Below are positions 7,716 to 16,428 of a DNA stretch of 34,945 nt, piece by piece; positions within the stretch are counted from its first letter, which is position 1; each line of letters starts with the position of its first letter. The stretch is from an uncultured Clostridia bacterium (GTDB taxonomy: Bacteria; Bacillota; Clostridia; Oscillospirales; Oscillospiraceae). The notes beneath the pieces are model-generated. The model did not search any database. It was given only the letters and a program-made list of their open reading frames with translations, and had not been told where the DNA came from. The stretch spans positions 1 to 34,945 of the forward strand of contig CAMSIF010000013.1 of the NCBI GenBank assembly GCA_947058885.1. The letters run 5' to 3'. A program made the translations under genes and the position numbers.

Positions 7716-8894
7716 TCACCACAATTTCAGCAATCTTATGAGCGTTTTCGCGGCCTTATATGGAACTGTCTCCAATTCCCGCACCGCAGTTTTTAATTCT
7801 TTACGGATCTCAATATGCTGTGGGCAGTGGCTCTCGCACTTCCCGCACTGGACGCACTGGGACGCGCTGCTGGTATCTCTGCGGAAAGCGGTGCATTGCA
7901 GGTACTCCCGCCGGGCGGAACCCTTTCGTTCGGAATACATGGCGTTGTAGCAGCGGAACGTGCCGGGGATGTCCACCCCCTTGGGACAGGGCATACAGTA
8001 GCCGCAGCCGGTACAGCCAACCTTTACGCTCCTGCGGATTTCCTCCTTGACCCGCGCCACCAGGGCCTTACTGGCTTCCGTCATACACCCTGGAGCCGCG
8101 TTAGAGGCGGTTTTCAGGTTTTCCCGCACCATGTCCAGGGAGTTCATGCCGGACAGCACGCAGGTGACCTCCGGCTGGTCGTAGAGCCAGCGGAAAGCCA
8201 GTTCCGCCGGCGTACCCGCCTCCGGGTCCTTTCGGAACAGCTCCTTGGCGGATTCCGGCAGCAGGTCCACCAGTCGTCCGCCCCGCAGGGGCTCCATGAT
8301 AATGACCGGCAGGCCCTTGGCGTGGGCATAGCGCAGGCCGTCCACCCCAGCCTGAGAGGTCTCGTCCATGTAGTTGTATTGGATTTGGCAGAAATCCCAG
8401 TCATAAGCGTCTACCAGGCGTTGGAACATCTGGGCGTTTCCGTGGTAGGAAAAGCCGATATTACGGATTTGTCCTGAGGCCAGCTTCTCCTGAATCCAGC
8501 CCTCCATCCCCATTTTTTTCAGCCTTTCCCATGTGGCGGTGTCTGTCAGCATGTGCATGAGGTAGTAGTCCACATAGTCCGTGCGCAGGCGGCGCAGCTC
8601 CTCCTGGAAGGTTTTTTCCACACCGTCTATGGACTTTATCATATAGTGGGGCAGCTTGGTAGCCAGATAGACCTTCTCCCGGCAGTGGTTACGCTGTAGG
8701 ATTTCTCCCACCGCCGCCTCGCTTCCGGGGTAGATATAGGCGGTGTCCAGATAGTTGACGCCGCCGCCGATAGCGGTCAGAAGCTCCTGTTCCGCTTTTT
8801 TGATGTCGATGCCGCCGCCGGCTCTGGTGAAGCGCATACAGCCAAAGCCCAGCACAGAGATATCGTTTCCCTTTTTGTCCTTGCGGTACTGCAT
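7716..8894 (-). CDS. aldo/keto reductase with C-terminal 2x[4Fe-4S] ferredoxin domain
   Basis: The enzyme probably reduces a carbonyl substrate using an NAD(P)H or ferredoxin-linked route; the substrate is unknown. The 392-residue protein has an AKR barrel at residues 5-275 with the tetrad D50, Y55, K80 and H114 visible (YLDTAYIY, ATKLP, LMHML). It ends in a bacterial-ferredoxin-like module with CTGCGYCMPCP (C294, C297, C300, C303) and CVQCGKCESHCP (C347, C350, C353, C357), enough for two 4Fe-4S clusters. Such fused reductases are common in strict anaerobes. AAGGAGG precedes the start. It lies 43 nt after the methyltransferase gene and may share its transcript. Confidence 0.9.
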   Translation of the reverse strand: MQYRKDKKGNDISVLGFGCMRFTRAGGGIDIKKAEQELLTAIGGGVNYLDTAYIYPGSEAAVGEILQRNHCREKVYLATKLPHYMIKSIDGVEKTFQEELRRLRTDYVDYYLMHMLTDTATWERLKKMGMEGWIQEKLASGQIRNIGFSYHGNAQMFQRLVDAYDWDFCQIQYNYMDETSQAGVDGLRYAHAKGLPVIIMEPLRGGRLVDLLPESAKELFRKDPEAGTPAELAFRWLYDQPEVTCVLSGMNSLDMVRENLKTASNAAPGCMTEASKALVARVKEEIRRSVKVGCTGCGYCMPCPKGVDIPGTFRCYNAMYSERKGSARREYLQCTAFRRDTSSASQCVQCGKCESHCPQHIEIRKELKTAVRELETVPYKAAKTLIRLLKLW

Positions 8895-8937
8895 AAAGCC
8901 TCCTTAACGCCCAAAATTTCCCATGTGAAAACGGGAT

Positions 8938-9687
8938 TTATTTCCCCCGTATGGCGGAAAAATAGATGCGCTGTTCCTCCGCCCGGGGCGCGGACATGCG
9001 GCAGTCGCCATAGGTGCGGATGCGGTTGAAGCCCGCCTCCAACAGCCAGGATCGCAGTTCTTCCACCTCGTAGGCCCGCTGGCGGTGCTCCTCACCGGCC
9101 CGGGTCCAGGCTCCGTCCGTCCGGCGGGTAAAAATATCCATCCAGTAGGAGCAGGTCTGGTTTCTCTTCTCGAACGCCGCCCGCCAGACGCAGTAGACGT
9201 CCTCTTTTTCGTCCAGGAAAACCTGCCCGTCCAAGTTCCGCAGATAGCTGGCGCTGTTGATGTCGAACACCAGCAGCCCGCCGGGGGCAATGAACAGGTG
9301 CAGCCGCTGGAAAGTCTTTTGCACGTCCTTGGGGCAGGTGAGGTAGTTGAGGCTGTCCAGACAGCAGATAGCGGCGTCTACCGTGCCGTACAGGTCCAGA
9401 GCGGTCATGGACTGGTTGAGAAACACCGGCGGCTCTCCGGAAAGGCCCGCCGCCTTCTCCCGGGCGGCCGCCAGCATGTCGGGACTGGCGTCCGCGGCAA
9501 TCAGCTCATAGCCGCGCTCCGCCAGCACGGCGGTCATGGACCCGGTGCCGCAGGCCAGGTCCAGCACCGTATGGACGGGAATCCGGCTTTTTTGGAAGAG
9601 GCGTTCCAGATAGTCCGCCCGGCGTCCGTAGCCCACATCCCCGGTCAGCGCGTCATAGACCGCCGCCAGGGCTCCATAGGCGCTCAT
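8938..9687 (-). CDS. class I SAM-dependent methyltransferase
   Basis: The 249-residue protein has a Rossmann-fold methyltransferase core. Motif I is LDLACGTGS (residues 43-51), an acidic post-I segment IAADASPDML follows, and a motif like ICCLDSLNYL precedes the LFIAPGGLLVFDIN strand. Related proteins are annotated only as class I methyltransferases, so the substrate cannot be assigned. Its ATG overlaps the TGA of the upstream YerC-like gene by 4 nt (ATGA), showing translational coupling. Confidence 0.88.
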   Translation of the reverse strand: MSAYGALAAVYDALTGDVGYGRRADYLERLFQKSRIPVHTVLDLACGTGSMTAVLAERGYELIAADASPDMLAAAREKAAGLSGEPPVFLNQSMTALDLYGTVDAAICCLDSLNYLTCPKDVQKTFQRLHLFIAPGGLLVFDINSASYLRNLDGQVFLDEKEDVYCVWRAAFEKRNQTCSYWMDIFTRRTDGAWTRAGEEHRQRAYEVEELRSWLLEAGFNRIRTYGDCRMSAPRAEEQRIYFSAIRGK

Positions 9688-9986
9688 TCTTCCCCCTCCG
9701 CCGCTTCCTGGCGGTCGAAGTAGACCTGATAGCCTCCGCAGCCGTAGCTCAGCGAGCGGTTGACCCGGCTGATAGTCGCGCTGGAAGCCCCGGTCCTCTC
9801 CAAAATTTCGTTGTAAATCATTCCCTTTTTCAGAAGGGCGGCCACCTCAAACCGCTGTTCCATCGCCCGCAGTTCGGTAACGGTGCATAAGTCCTGGAAG
9901 AAGTTAAAGACCTCCTCCTCGGTTTTCAGCGTCAGGATGGCCTGGTACAAACCGTCGCTCTTCTTTTTTTTCGCAATCCTTGCCAT
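9684..9986 (-). CDS. YerC/YecD family TrpR-like DNA-binding protein
   Basis: This 100-residue protein matches the YerC/YecD group, relatives of the Trp repressor fold. After a basic N-terminus (MARIAKKKKSD) come the helices VFNFFQDLCTVTELRAMEQRFEVAALLKKG and then the helix-turn-helix IYNEILERTGASSATISRVNRSL. A conserved GCGGYQVYF tail follows. AGGAGG precedes the start and a 17-nt-spaced promoter lies upstream. It is the first gene of a unit with the methyltransferase and perhaps the reductase. The regulated genes and any ligand are unknown. Confidence 0.9.
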   Translation of the reverse strand: MARIAKKKKSDGLYQAILTLKTEEEVFNFFQDLCTVTELRAMEQRFEVAALLKKGMIYNEILERTGASSATISRVNRSLSYGCGGYQVYFDRQEAAEGEE

Positions 9987-10018
9987 CGGCTCAGCCTCCT
10001 ATCCGTATATGTAATTGT

Positions 10019-10047
10019 ATTTTATCACTTCAATACATGAAAGTAAA
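10019..10047 (-). promoter_or_regulatory. promoter of the yerC-methyltransferase operon
   Basis: On the minus strand TTTACT (10047-10042) and TAAAAT (10024-10019) are 17 nt apart, about 35 nt before the yerC start. Confidence 0.75.
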
Positions 10048-10229
10048 CACTTTTTTCCCTTAAAACCCAAAGACGAACCTTTTTTCAGCAAGAAAAAGCG
10101 GGTATTGCCGCGAATTATAGGGAAAATGGCGGGACTAACCGGGGCCCAGCCGTAAAAATTTGGTAATTCCCACATGTTTTGTCATAATTTTTTGTGCTTT
10201 TTGCCGTGTAGAATCTAATTACCCTTACC
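10048..10229. other. intergenic region between the divergent yerC and glgB promoters, no gene seen
   Basis: This AT-richer stretch carries no convincing coding frame. It lies between the outward-facing yerC promoter and the glgB promoter. I see no strong operator-like dyad in it. Confidence 0.5.
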
Positions 10230-10259
10230 TTGACGCTGAGTAGACAAGTGGGGTATAAT
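10230..10259 (+). promoter_or_regulatory. sigma-A promoter of the glg operon
   Basis: TTGACG (10230-10235) and a perfect TATAAT (10254-10259) are separated by 18 nt, about 55 nt upstream of glgB. Confidence 0.85.
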
Positions 10260-10270
10260 AGTAAACAATA

Positions 10271-10298
10271 TAGCCGCGATTATGCCTTTCTGCGGCTA
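10271..10298 (+). promoter_or_regulatory. 5'-end hairpin in the glgB leader
   Basis: TAGCCGC (10271-10277) pairs with GCGGCTA (10292-10298) across a 14-nt loop, starting a few nucleotides after the predicted transcription start and ending just before the ribosome binding site. It may stabilise the 5' end or affect translation; no riboswitch class fits. Confidence 0.5.
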
Positions 10299-10315
10299 AT
10301 CTACGGAGGAACGCT

Positions 10316-12391
10316 ATGCTCTACAGAGAAGCAGATGAATTGAATACCTACCTCTTCCACGAGGGAACGGCGATCAGCGCCTACGAGTACATGGGAGCGC
10401 ACGCCGTCACCCGCGACGGAGTTGACGGCTACATGTTCCGCGTGTGGGCGCCCCGGGCCCAGGCCGTCTCCGTGGTGGGTGATTTTAATTTCTGGGACGG
10501 AAGCGCCCACCCCATGAAGAAAATTACGGACGGTATCTGGGAGTGCTTTATGCCTGGCGGACGGGTATATGACGCCTATAAGTTCGCCGTTACCGGCGCG
10601 GACGGCAAGATCCGCTTCAAGGCGGACCCCTATGCGTTCCACGCGGAGACGCGCCCCGGTAATTCCAGCAAACTCTATACCCTGGGCGGCTACCAGTGGG
10701 GCGACAGCGCCTGGCTGGACTACCGCCGCCAGCATCAGGTGTACAGCGAGCCGCTGAACATTTACGAAGTACATCTGGGCTCCTGGCGCAGGGGCAAGGA
10801 CGGCGAGTTTATCGGCTATTACGACCTTGCCAAGCAGCTGGCCTCCTATGTCAAGGAGATGGGCTTCAACTATATCGAGCTGCTGCCCATTACCGAGTAC
10901 CCCTACGACCCCAGCTGGGGCTACCAGTGTACCGGGTATTTTGCCCCTACCTCCCGCTACGGTTCCCCTGACGACTTCATGTACTTTGTTGACCAGATGC
11001 ACCAGGCGGGCATCGGTATTATCCTCGACTGGGTGCCCTCCCACTTCTGTAAGGACGCCCACGGCCTCTATGAGTTCGACGGCAGTCCCTGCTATGAGTA
11101 CGCCGACCTGCGCAAGGGCGAACACGCCGCGTGGGGAACCCGGGTGTTTGACTACGCCCGGCCCGAGGTGAAAAGCTTCCTGCTCTCCTCCGCCGCTTTT
11201 TGGCTGAAGGAGTACCATATTGACGGCCTCCGGGTGGACGCGGTGGCGTCTATGCTCTATCTGGACTACAACCGTCAGGACGGCGAGTGGGTCCCCAACC
11301 AGCACGGCGGAAAGGAACATCTGGAGGCTATTGAATTCCTCCAGGCTCTCAACAAGACCGCCTTTTCCGTCAATCCGGACGTGCTGATGGTTGCGGAGGA
11401 GTCCACCGCCTGGCCTCTGGTAACCAAGCCCGCAGATATCGGCGGACTTGGCTTTAACCTCAAGTGGAACATGGGCTGGATGAACGACATGTGCCATTAC
11501 CTGAAAATGGACCCCTGGTTCCGCCAGGGCAACCACAAGGATATTACCTTCTCCATGTTCTACGCCTTTTCCGAGAACTATGTCCTCCCCCTCAGCCACG
11601 ACGAGGTGGTTCATATGAAGGGTTCTGTTCTGGGTAAGATGCCTGGAGAATCCTGGCAGCGGTTTGCCGGCGTCAGGGGCTTTTACGCTTACACCATGGC
11701 CCATCCCGGCAAGAAGCTGAGCTTCATGGGCGTGGAGCTGGGAACAGAGGAGGAATGGGCCTTTGACCGGGAACTGAACTGGAAGCTGCTGGAGAACGAG
11801 GAGAACCGCCAGCTGCATCAGTATATCAAGGATATCAACCATTTTTACCAGAAGGAGCGCGCCCTATGGGAGGTGGACTTCAACTGGGAGGGCTTCCAGT
11901 GGCTGGTGCCCGACGACAACAGCAACAACGTGGTGGTGTTCCTGCGCCGGGACAAGTCCGGCAACGAGCTGGTCTGCGCCATCAATTTCAGCCCCAACAC
12001 CTATGAGGACTACCGCTTCGGCTGCACCCCGGTACGGGAATACGTGGAGGTCTTTAACTCCGACGCCCCCGCCTACGGCGGAACCGGCGTGGCCAACAGC
12101 GAGCCCTGCAAGGTCAGCTGGACGCCCTCCCACGGCAGCGAATCGTCTGTGGCTATCCGCATCCCGCCCTTCGGCGCGGTGTTCTTCAAGGGGCAGGGGA
12201 AGCTGCGGGCTAAGCCGAAGGCCAAGGCCCCTGGTGTGGAGACGGTAAAACCCACCCGGAAGTCCAAGACTCAGACGGCGGCAGCGCCGGAGGCCCCCAA
12301 GAAGCGGGGCAGAAAACCCAGCGTCCAAACGCCTGCGGAGGAACAGAAGCCTGTGCGCGGCAGAAGGAAAAAAACTTCTGCCGCTGAATAA
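10316..12391 (+). CDS. glgB: 1,4-alpha-glucan branching enzyme with basic C-terminal tail
   Basis: GlgB makes the alpha-1,6 branch points of glycogen. The 691-residue protein has a CBM48 domain near residues 35-130 ([20 protein letters not shown]), the GH13 barrel and a C-terminal beta domain. Catalytic residues are visible as D308 in GLRVDAV, E361 in MVAEES and D429 in SHDEVVH. The start is set by GGAGGA at 10305-10310. Unusually, about 67 residues (625-691) extend past the enzyme as a Lys/Pro/Ala-rich tail with KKRGRKPS and RGRRKK, resembling AT-hook or H1-like basic tails. glgB heads the glgBCDAP set; glgC follows within 20 nt. Confidence 0.95.
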   Translation: MLYREADELNTYLFHEGTAISAYEYMGAHAVTRDGVDGYMFRVWAPRAQAVSVVGDFNFWDGSAHPMKKITDGIWECFMPGGRVYDAYKFAVTGADGKIRFKADPYAFHAETRPGNSSKLYTLGGYQWGDSAWLDYRRQHQVYSEPLNIYEVHLGSWRRGKDGEFIGYYDLAKQLASYVKEMGFNYIELLPITEYPYDPSWGYQCTGYFAPTSRYGSPDDFMYFVDQMHQAGIGIILDWVPSHFCKDAHGLYEFDGSPCYEYADLRKGEHAAWGTRVFDYARPEVKSFLLSSAAFWLKEYHIDGLRVDAVASMLYLDYNRQDGEWVPNQHGGKEHLEAIEFLQALNKTAFSVNPDVLMVAEESTAWPLVTKPADIGGLGFNLKWNMGWMNDMCHYLKMDPWFRQGNHKDITFSMFYAFSENYVLPLSHDEVVHMKGSVLGKMPGESWQRFAGVRGFYAYTMAHPGKKLSFMGVELGTEEEWAFDRELNWKLLENEENRQLHQYIKDINHFYQKERALWEVDFNWEGFQWLVPDDNSNNVVVFLRRDKSGNELVCAINFSPNTYEDYRFGCTPVREYVEVFNSDAPAYGGTGVANSEPCKVSWTPSHGSESSVAIRIPPFGAVFFKGQGKLRAKPKAKAPGVETVKPTRKSKTQTAAAPEAPKKRGRKPSVQTPAEEQKPVRGRRKKTSAAE

Positions 12392-12408
12392 AAGAGAGGA
12401 TGACAGCT

Positions 12409-13617
12409 ATGAAAAAAGAGTGCATCGCAATGCTCCTGGCCGGCGGGCAGGGCAGCCGTCTTTACGTGCTGACCAGCAACGTGGCAAAACCCGCAGTACC
12501 CTTCGGCGGCAAATACCGCATCATCGATTTCCCCCTGTCCAACTGCACCAACTCCGGCATCGACACCGTGGGCGTCCTCACGCAGTACAAGCCGCTGGAG
12601 CTCAACAGCTACATCGGCTCCGGCCAGCCCTGGGACCTGGACCGCATGGACGGCGGCGTCCACATTCTGCCCCCCTATATGCAGGAGGGCGATAAGGGTA
12701 CCTGGTACAAGGGTACCGCCAACGCCATCTATCAGAACATCGGGTTCGTGGACATGTACGACCCGGACTACGTCGTGATCCTCTCTGGCGACCACATCTA
12801 CAAAATGAATTACGGCAAGATGGTGGAGGCCCACAAGAAGGCGGGCGCCGCCTGCACCATCTCCGTCCTGGAAGTGCCCTGGTCTGAGGCTCCCCGCTTC
12901 GGCATTATGGCTGTGGACGAGGAGGATAACATTGTGGAGTTCCAGGAGAAGCCCAAGGAGCCCAAGAGCAACCTCGCCTCCATGGGCATCTACGTGTTCT
13001 CCTGGAAGAAACTGCGGGAGTACCTGGTCAACGACGAGGCGGACCCCAACTCCAGCAACGACTTCGGTAAAAATATCATTCCCAACTTCTTGGCGGCCGG
13101 AGAGAAAATGATTGCCTACCGCTTCGACGGATATTGGAAGGACGTGGGCACCCTGGAGAGCCTCTGGGACGCCAATATGGATATGCTTTCCCGGGGCGAC
13201 CTGGATCTGCTGGAGGACAGCTGGCCCATCTATGCCCGCCTTCCCAGCGAGCCCCCCGCCTTCATCGGCAAGAGCGCGCTGGTGGAACACAGCGTGGTTA
13301 CCCAGGGCTGTGAGATCAGCGGTACGGTGCTCAACTCCGTTTTGTCCCACGGAGCCCGTGTGGAGGAGGGCGCGGAGGTTTCCTACTCCGTGCTGATGCC
13401 CGGCGTTACCGTGAAGCGGGGCGCTGTGGTCCGCTACGCCATCCTGGGCGAAAACTGCCAGGTGGAGGCCGGCGCCATGGTGGGCGGCTCTCCCGAGAGC
13501 TGCGACCCGGACAAGTGGGGCGTCACCGTACTGGGTCCCGGCGCGTCCGTAGGTCCCGGCGAGACAATCGCCCCTAATTCGATGCTCAATCGTGACCATA
13601 AGGAGGTATCCAGATGA
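12409..13617 (+). CDS. glgC: glucose-1-phosphate adenylyltransferase, catalytic subunit GlgC
   Basis: GlgC makes ADP-glucose from glucose-1-phosphate and ATP, the committed step of bacterial glycogen synthesis. The 402-residue protein has the nucleotidyltransferase motif [12 protein letters not shown], then [20 protein letters not shown], and [13 protein letters not shown] left-handed beta-helix domain forms the C-terminus. I prefer the ATG at 12409 because the AGAGAGGA ribosome binding site ends at 12400 and overlaps the earlier in-frame ATG there. The stop overlaps glgD by 4 nt (ATGA), so the two subunits are coupled. Confidence 0.95.
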   Translation: MKKECIAMLLAGGQGSRLYVLTSNVAKPAVPFGGKYRIIDFPLSNCTNSGIDTVGVLTQYKPLELNSYIGSGQPWDLDRMDGGVHILPPYMQEGDKGTWYKGTANAIYQNIGFVDMYDPDYVVILSGDHIYKMNYGKMVEAHKKAGAACTISVLEVPWSEAPRFGIMAVDEEDNIVEFQEKPKEPKSNLASMGIYVFSWKKLREYLVNDEADPNSSNDFGKNIIPNFLAAGEKMIAYRFDGYWKDVGTLESLWDANMDMLSRGDLDLLEDSWPIYARLPSEPPAFIGKSALVEHSVVTQGCEISGTVLNSVLSHGARVEEGAEVSYSVLMPGVTVKRGAVVRYAILGENCQVEAGAMVGGSPESCDPDKWGVTVLGPGASVGPGETIAPNSMLNRDHKEVSR

Positions 13618-14732
13618 AAGGCCTGCACGGAATTATCTTCTCCTACGAGAAGCACAACGACCTGCGTGAGCTGACTGACCACCGTATGCCCGCGTCTGTT
13701 CCCTTCGCGGGACGCTACCGCATTATTGACTTTATCCTCAGCGGCATGGTCAACGCCGGAATCACCGACGTGGGCGTAGTACTCCACGGCAACTACCAGA
13801 GCCTTCTGGACCACCTGGGCACCGGCAAGGACTGGGACCTCAGCCGCAGTCACGGCGGCCTGCGCCTGCTGCCCCCCTTTGCCTCTGAGCAGGTTCGGGG
13901 CAGCAACGGCAGATTCCGGGGCAAAATGGAGGCCCTGGCTGGTGTGCGCTCCTATCTGGAGGGCATCCGTCAGACCCATGTGGTCCTGGCTGACAGCGAC
14001 CTCATTATCAATATTCCCCTCCAGGACGTCTATCAGGCCCATATGGACTCCGGCGCGGACATCACGGCCGTCTGTACCAGTGACCTGACGGAGACCGAAG
14101 ACGCCACATACTTCCGCCTGGACGGCGAGGGCCGGGTGAAGGAAACACTCTTCCCCCTGAACAACCCCGCCGGATGCCATCGCGCGCTGGAAATCTATAT
14201 TCTCTCCAAACAGTTGCTGCTGGAGCTGGTGGACGAGTGCATGAGTCAGGATAAGGTCAGCCTGCGGGGCGCGGTCCTCCAGGCCAAGGCCGGCTCGCTC
14301 CATATTCAAAGCTACGTCTGGGATGGCTATGCCGCGCAGGTCCGCACCCTTAAAAGCTACTACCTGCGTTCCATGGAGCTGCTGGACCCCGCCATCCGCC
14401 GGGAGATTTTCCACCCCCAGCGTCCCATCCATACCAAAGAGCGCAACGAGGCCTCCACATACATCGACCCCGCCGGCACCTGCTGCAACTGCCTGGTGGC
14501 CGACGGATGCACCATTGAGGGTACGGTAGAGAATTCCATCCTGTTCCGGGGTGTCAGCGTGGCAAAGGGCGCCGAGGTGAAAAACTGTATCCTCATGCAG
14601 GACGTCGTTATCAGCCGGGACGCGGTGCTCCACCACGTCATCGCGGATAAAAATGTGGCGATTATGGACTCCCGCACGCTGATGGGCCATGACAAATACC
14701 CCATGGTAATCGCCAAGGACAGCAAGGTGTAA
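13614..14732 (+). CDS. glgD: glucose-1-phosphate adenylyltransferase regulatory subunit GlgD
   Basis: GlgD pairs with GlgC in Firmicutes to form an active hetero-oligomer with altered kinetics. The 372-residue protein keeps the family fold ([30 protein letters not shown] and a C-terminal beta-helix). In place of the GGxGxRL pyrophosphorylase motif it has [13 protein letters not shown], which is why I call it the non-catalytic subunit. AAGGAGG precedes the start inside the end of glgC. It is followed by 138 nt containing a separate promoter for glgA. Confidence 0.95.
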   Translation: MKGLHGIIFSYEKHNDLRELTDHRMPASVPFAGRYRIIDFILSGMVNAGITDVGVVLHGNYQSLLDHLGTGKDWDLSRSHGGLRLLPPFASEQVRGSNGRFRGKMEALAGVRSYLEGIRQTHVVLADSDLIINIPLQDVYQAHMDSGADITAVCTSDLTETEDATYFRLDGEGRVKETLFPLNNPAGCHRALEIYILSKQLLLELVDECMSQDKVSLRGAVLQAKAGSLHIQSYVWDGYAAQVRTLKSYYLRSMELLDPAIRREIFHPQRPIHTKERNEASTYIDPAGTCCNCLVADGCTIEGTVENSILFRGVSVAKGAEVKNCILMQDVVISRDAVLHHVIADKNVAIMDSRTLMGHDKYPMVIAKDSKV

Positions 14733-14814
14733 TAAAACCGGAGGGCGGTCAAGCCCCGCTTTATCCAATATCCCCAATTTTCGGCGGTACCGCAGTAGGA
14801 ATATGGCGGAAACC

Positions 14815-14843
14815 TTTACTTTCCAACATTTTTGAGGTATACT
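14815..14843 (+). promoter_or_regulatory. promoter of glgA
   Basis: TTTACT (14815-14820) and TATACT (14838-14843) are 17 nt apart, with the glgA start only 27 nt beyond. glgA-glgP can therefore be read separately from glgBCD. Confidence 0.75.
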
Positions 14844-14870
14844 GCTACTATCGTAAAGGAGGTTTTTCCT

Positions 14871-16337
14871 ATGAAAATCCTGTTTGCCGCGTCCGAAGCA
14901 GTTCCCTTCTGCAAAACGGGCGGCCTGGCCGACGTGGCCGGAAGCCTTCCCCAGGCTCTCGCCAAGGCCGGCAATGAGGTGGCGGTTATTCTGCCCCTGT
15001 ATCAGCGCGTGTCGGACAACTGGAAGGATCAGATGTCCTTTGTCTGCAACATTGAGGTTCCATTGGGCTGGCGCAGGGTCTACTGCGGCATGTTCCGCCT
15101 GGACAAGGACGGCGTGATCTGGTACTTTGTTGACAACGAGTATTACTTCAAGCGCGACTCCCTCTATGGGCACTATGACGACGGCGAACGCTTCGGGTTC
15201 TTCTCCCGGGCCGTCATCGCTCTCCTGCCCGCCATGCAGTTTATGCCCGAGGTGATTCACTGCAACGACTGGCAGACTGCCCTGGTGCCTATCTATTTGA
15301 AGGACGAGTGCGTCCGCTGGAGCGAGGTCCGGGGCATCAAGACCGTGTTTACGGTGCATAATATTGAGTATCAGGGCCGCTACGGCAAGGAAACGCTGGA
15401 GGACCTGTTCGGTCTGGCTCCCGGCTGGTTCACAGACGGTACCATCGCGATGGACGGCGATGTGAATCTGCTCAAGGGCGCTCTGATGACCTGCGACGCC
15501 ATCACCGCCGTCAGCCCCACCTACGCCCAGGAGCTTCGCTACGACTACTATGCCCACGGCATGGAGAGCGTGATTCGTCTCAATGCCGGGAAGGTCTATG
15601 GCGTGCTCAACGGCATTGACATGGAGCGTTACAACCCCGCCAGCGACCCCAGAATTGCCGCGAATTACAGTGTCCTTTCCAAGACGGGCAGGGCTGCCGC
15701 CAAGGATACCGTCACCCCTGGAAAGGCCCAGAATAAGGCCCACCTACAGGAGGAAATGCACCTGAATTTAGCTCCGGACGTTCCTGTTATCGGTATTATC
15801 AGCCGCTTGGTCAGCCACAAGGGCCTGGATTTGGTGTGCAAAGTGTTTGACCAGATCATGTCCCTCAATTGTCAGTTCGTGGTCCTGGGCAGCGGAGACT
15901 GGAACTATGAACAGTTCTTTGAGGCTAAGCTGGGGCAGTATCCGGGCCGTATGGCCCTGTACCGGGGCTACAACGAGGCCTTGGCTATGGATATCTACAG
16001 CGGGGCGGACCTGTTGCTGATGCCTTCCAAGAGCGAGCCCTGCGGCTTGGCGCAGATGATAGCCATGCGCTACGGTACGGTGCCTATCGTCCGGGAGACC
16101 GGCGGCCTGAAGGATACCGTCCACCCCTACGAGGCTTGGTGCGGCGCAGGCAACGGCTTCACCTTTGCCGACTACAACAGCGGAGACATGTTCTATGTCA
16201 TCCGTCAGGCGGTGGACCTCTACTTCAACAAGCCCAACGATTTCCAGCAGCTGCGAAAGGCCGGCATGACCGAGGACTTCAGCTGGGACCGCAGCGCAGG
16301 AGCCTATAACGAAATCTACCGCACGATCTGTTCCTAA
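14871..16337 (+). CDS. glgA: glycogen synthase (ADP-glucose)
   Basis: GlgA extends alpha-1,4-glucan chains from ADP-glucose (GT5 family). I chose the start at 14871 after AAAGGAGG; it gives 488 residues opening MKILFAASEAVPFCKTGGLADV. The K15-x-G-G motif binds ADP-glucose. The C-terminal Rossmann domain has PVIGIISRLVSHKGLDLV and the KSEPCGLAQMIAMRYGTVPIVRETGGL donor-site region with the conserved Glu. Length is normal. It sits between glgD and glgP, with its own promoter upstream and a long hairpin downstream. Confidence 0.96.
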   Translation: MKILFAASEAVPFCKTGGLADVAGSLPQALAKAGNEVAVILPLYQRVSDNWKDQMSFVCNIEVPLGWRRVYCGMFRLDKDGVIWYFVDNEYYFKRDSLYGHYDDGERFGFFSRAVIALLPAMQFMPEVIHCNDWQTALVPIYLKDECVRWSEVRGIKTVFTVHNIEYQGRYGKETLEDLFGLAPGWFTDGTIAMDGDVNLLKGALMTCDAITAVSPTYAQELRYDYYAHGMESVIRLNAGKVYGVLNGIDMERYNPASDPRIAANYSVLSKTGRAAAKDTVTPGKAQNKAHLQEEMHLNLAPDVPVIGIISRLVSHKGLDLVCKVFDQIMSLNCQFVVLGSGDWNYEQFFEAKLGQYPGRMALYRGYNEALAMDIYSGADLLLMPSKSEPCGLAQMIAMRYGTVPIVRETGGLKDTVHPYEAWCGAGNGFTFADYNSGDMFYVIRQAVDLYFNKPNDFQQLRKAGMTEDFSWDRSAGAYNEIYRTICS

Positions 16338-16353
16338 TCAACTGGCGTGAGAG

Positions 16354-16396
16354 CAGGGCGGGGGGTATCCCCTGGATACGCCCCCGCCCTGTCTTT
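16354..16396 (+). terminator. long hairpin between glgA and glgP (weak terminator or attenuator)
   Basis: CAGGGCGGGGG (16354-16364) pairs with CCCCCGCCCTG (16381-16391), and TATCC/GGATA extends the stem inwards. The tail GTCTTTATCC is only weakly U-rich. glgP starts 38 nt later without a clear promoter, so partial read-through or RNA processing is likelier than full termination. Confidence 0.6.
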
Positions 16397-16428
16397 ATCC
16401 TGTATCTAATAGAAAAGAGGAGTTTCCT

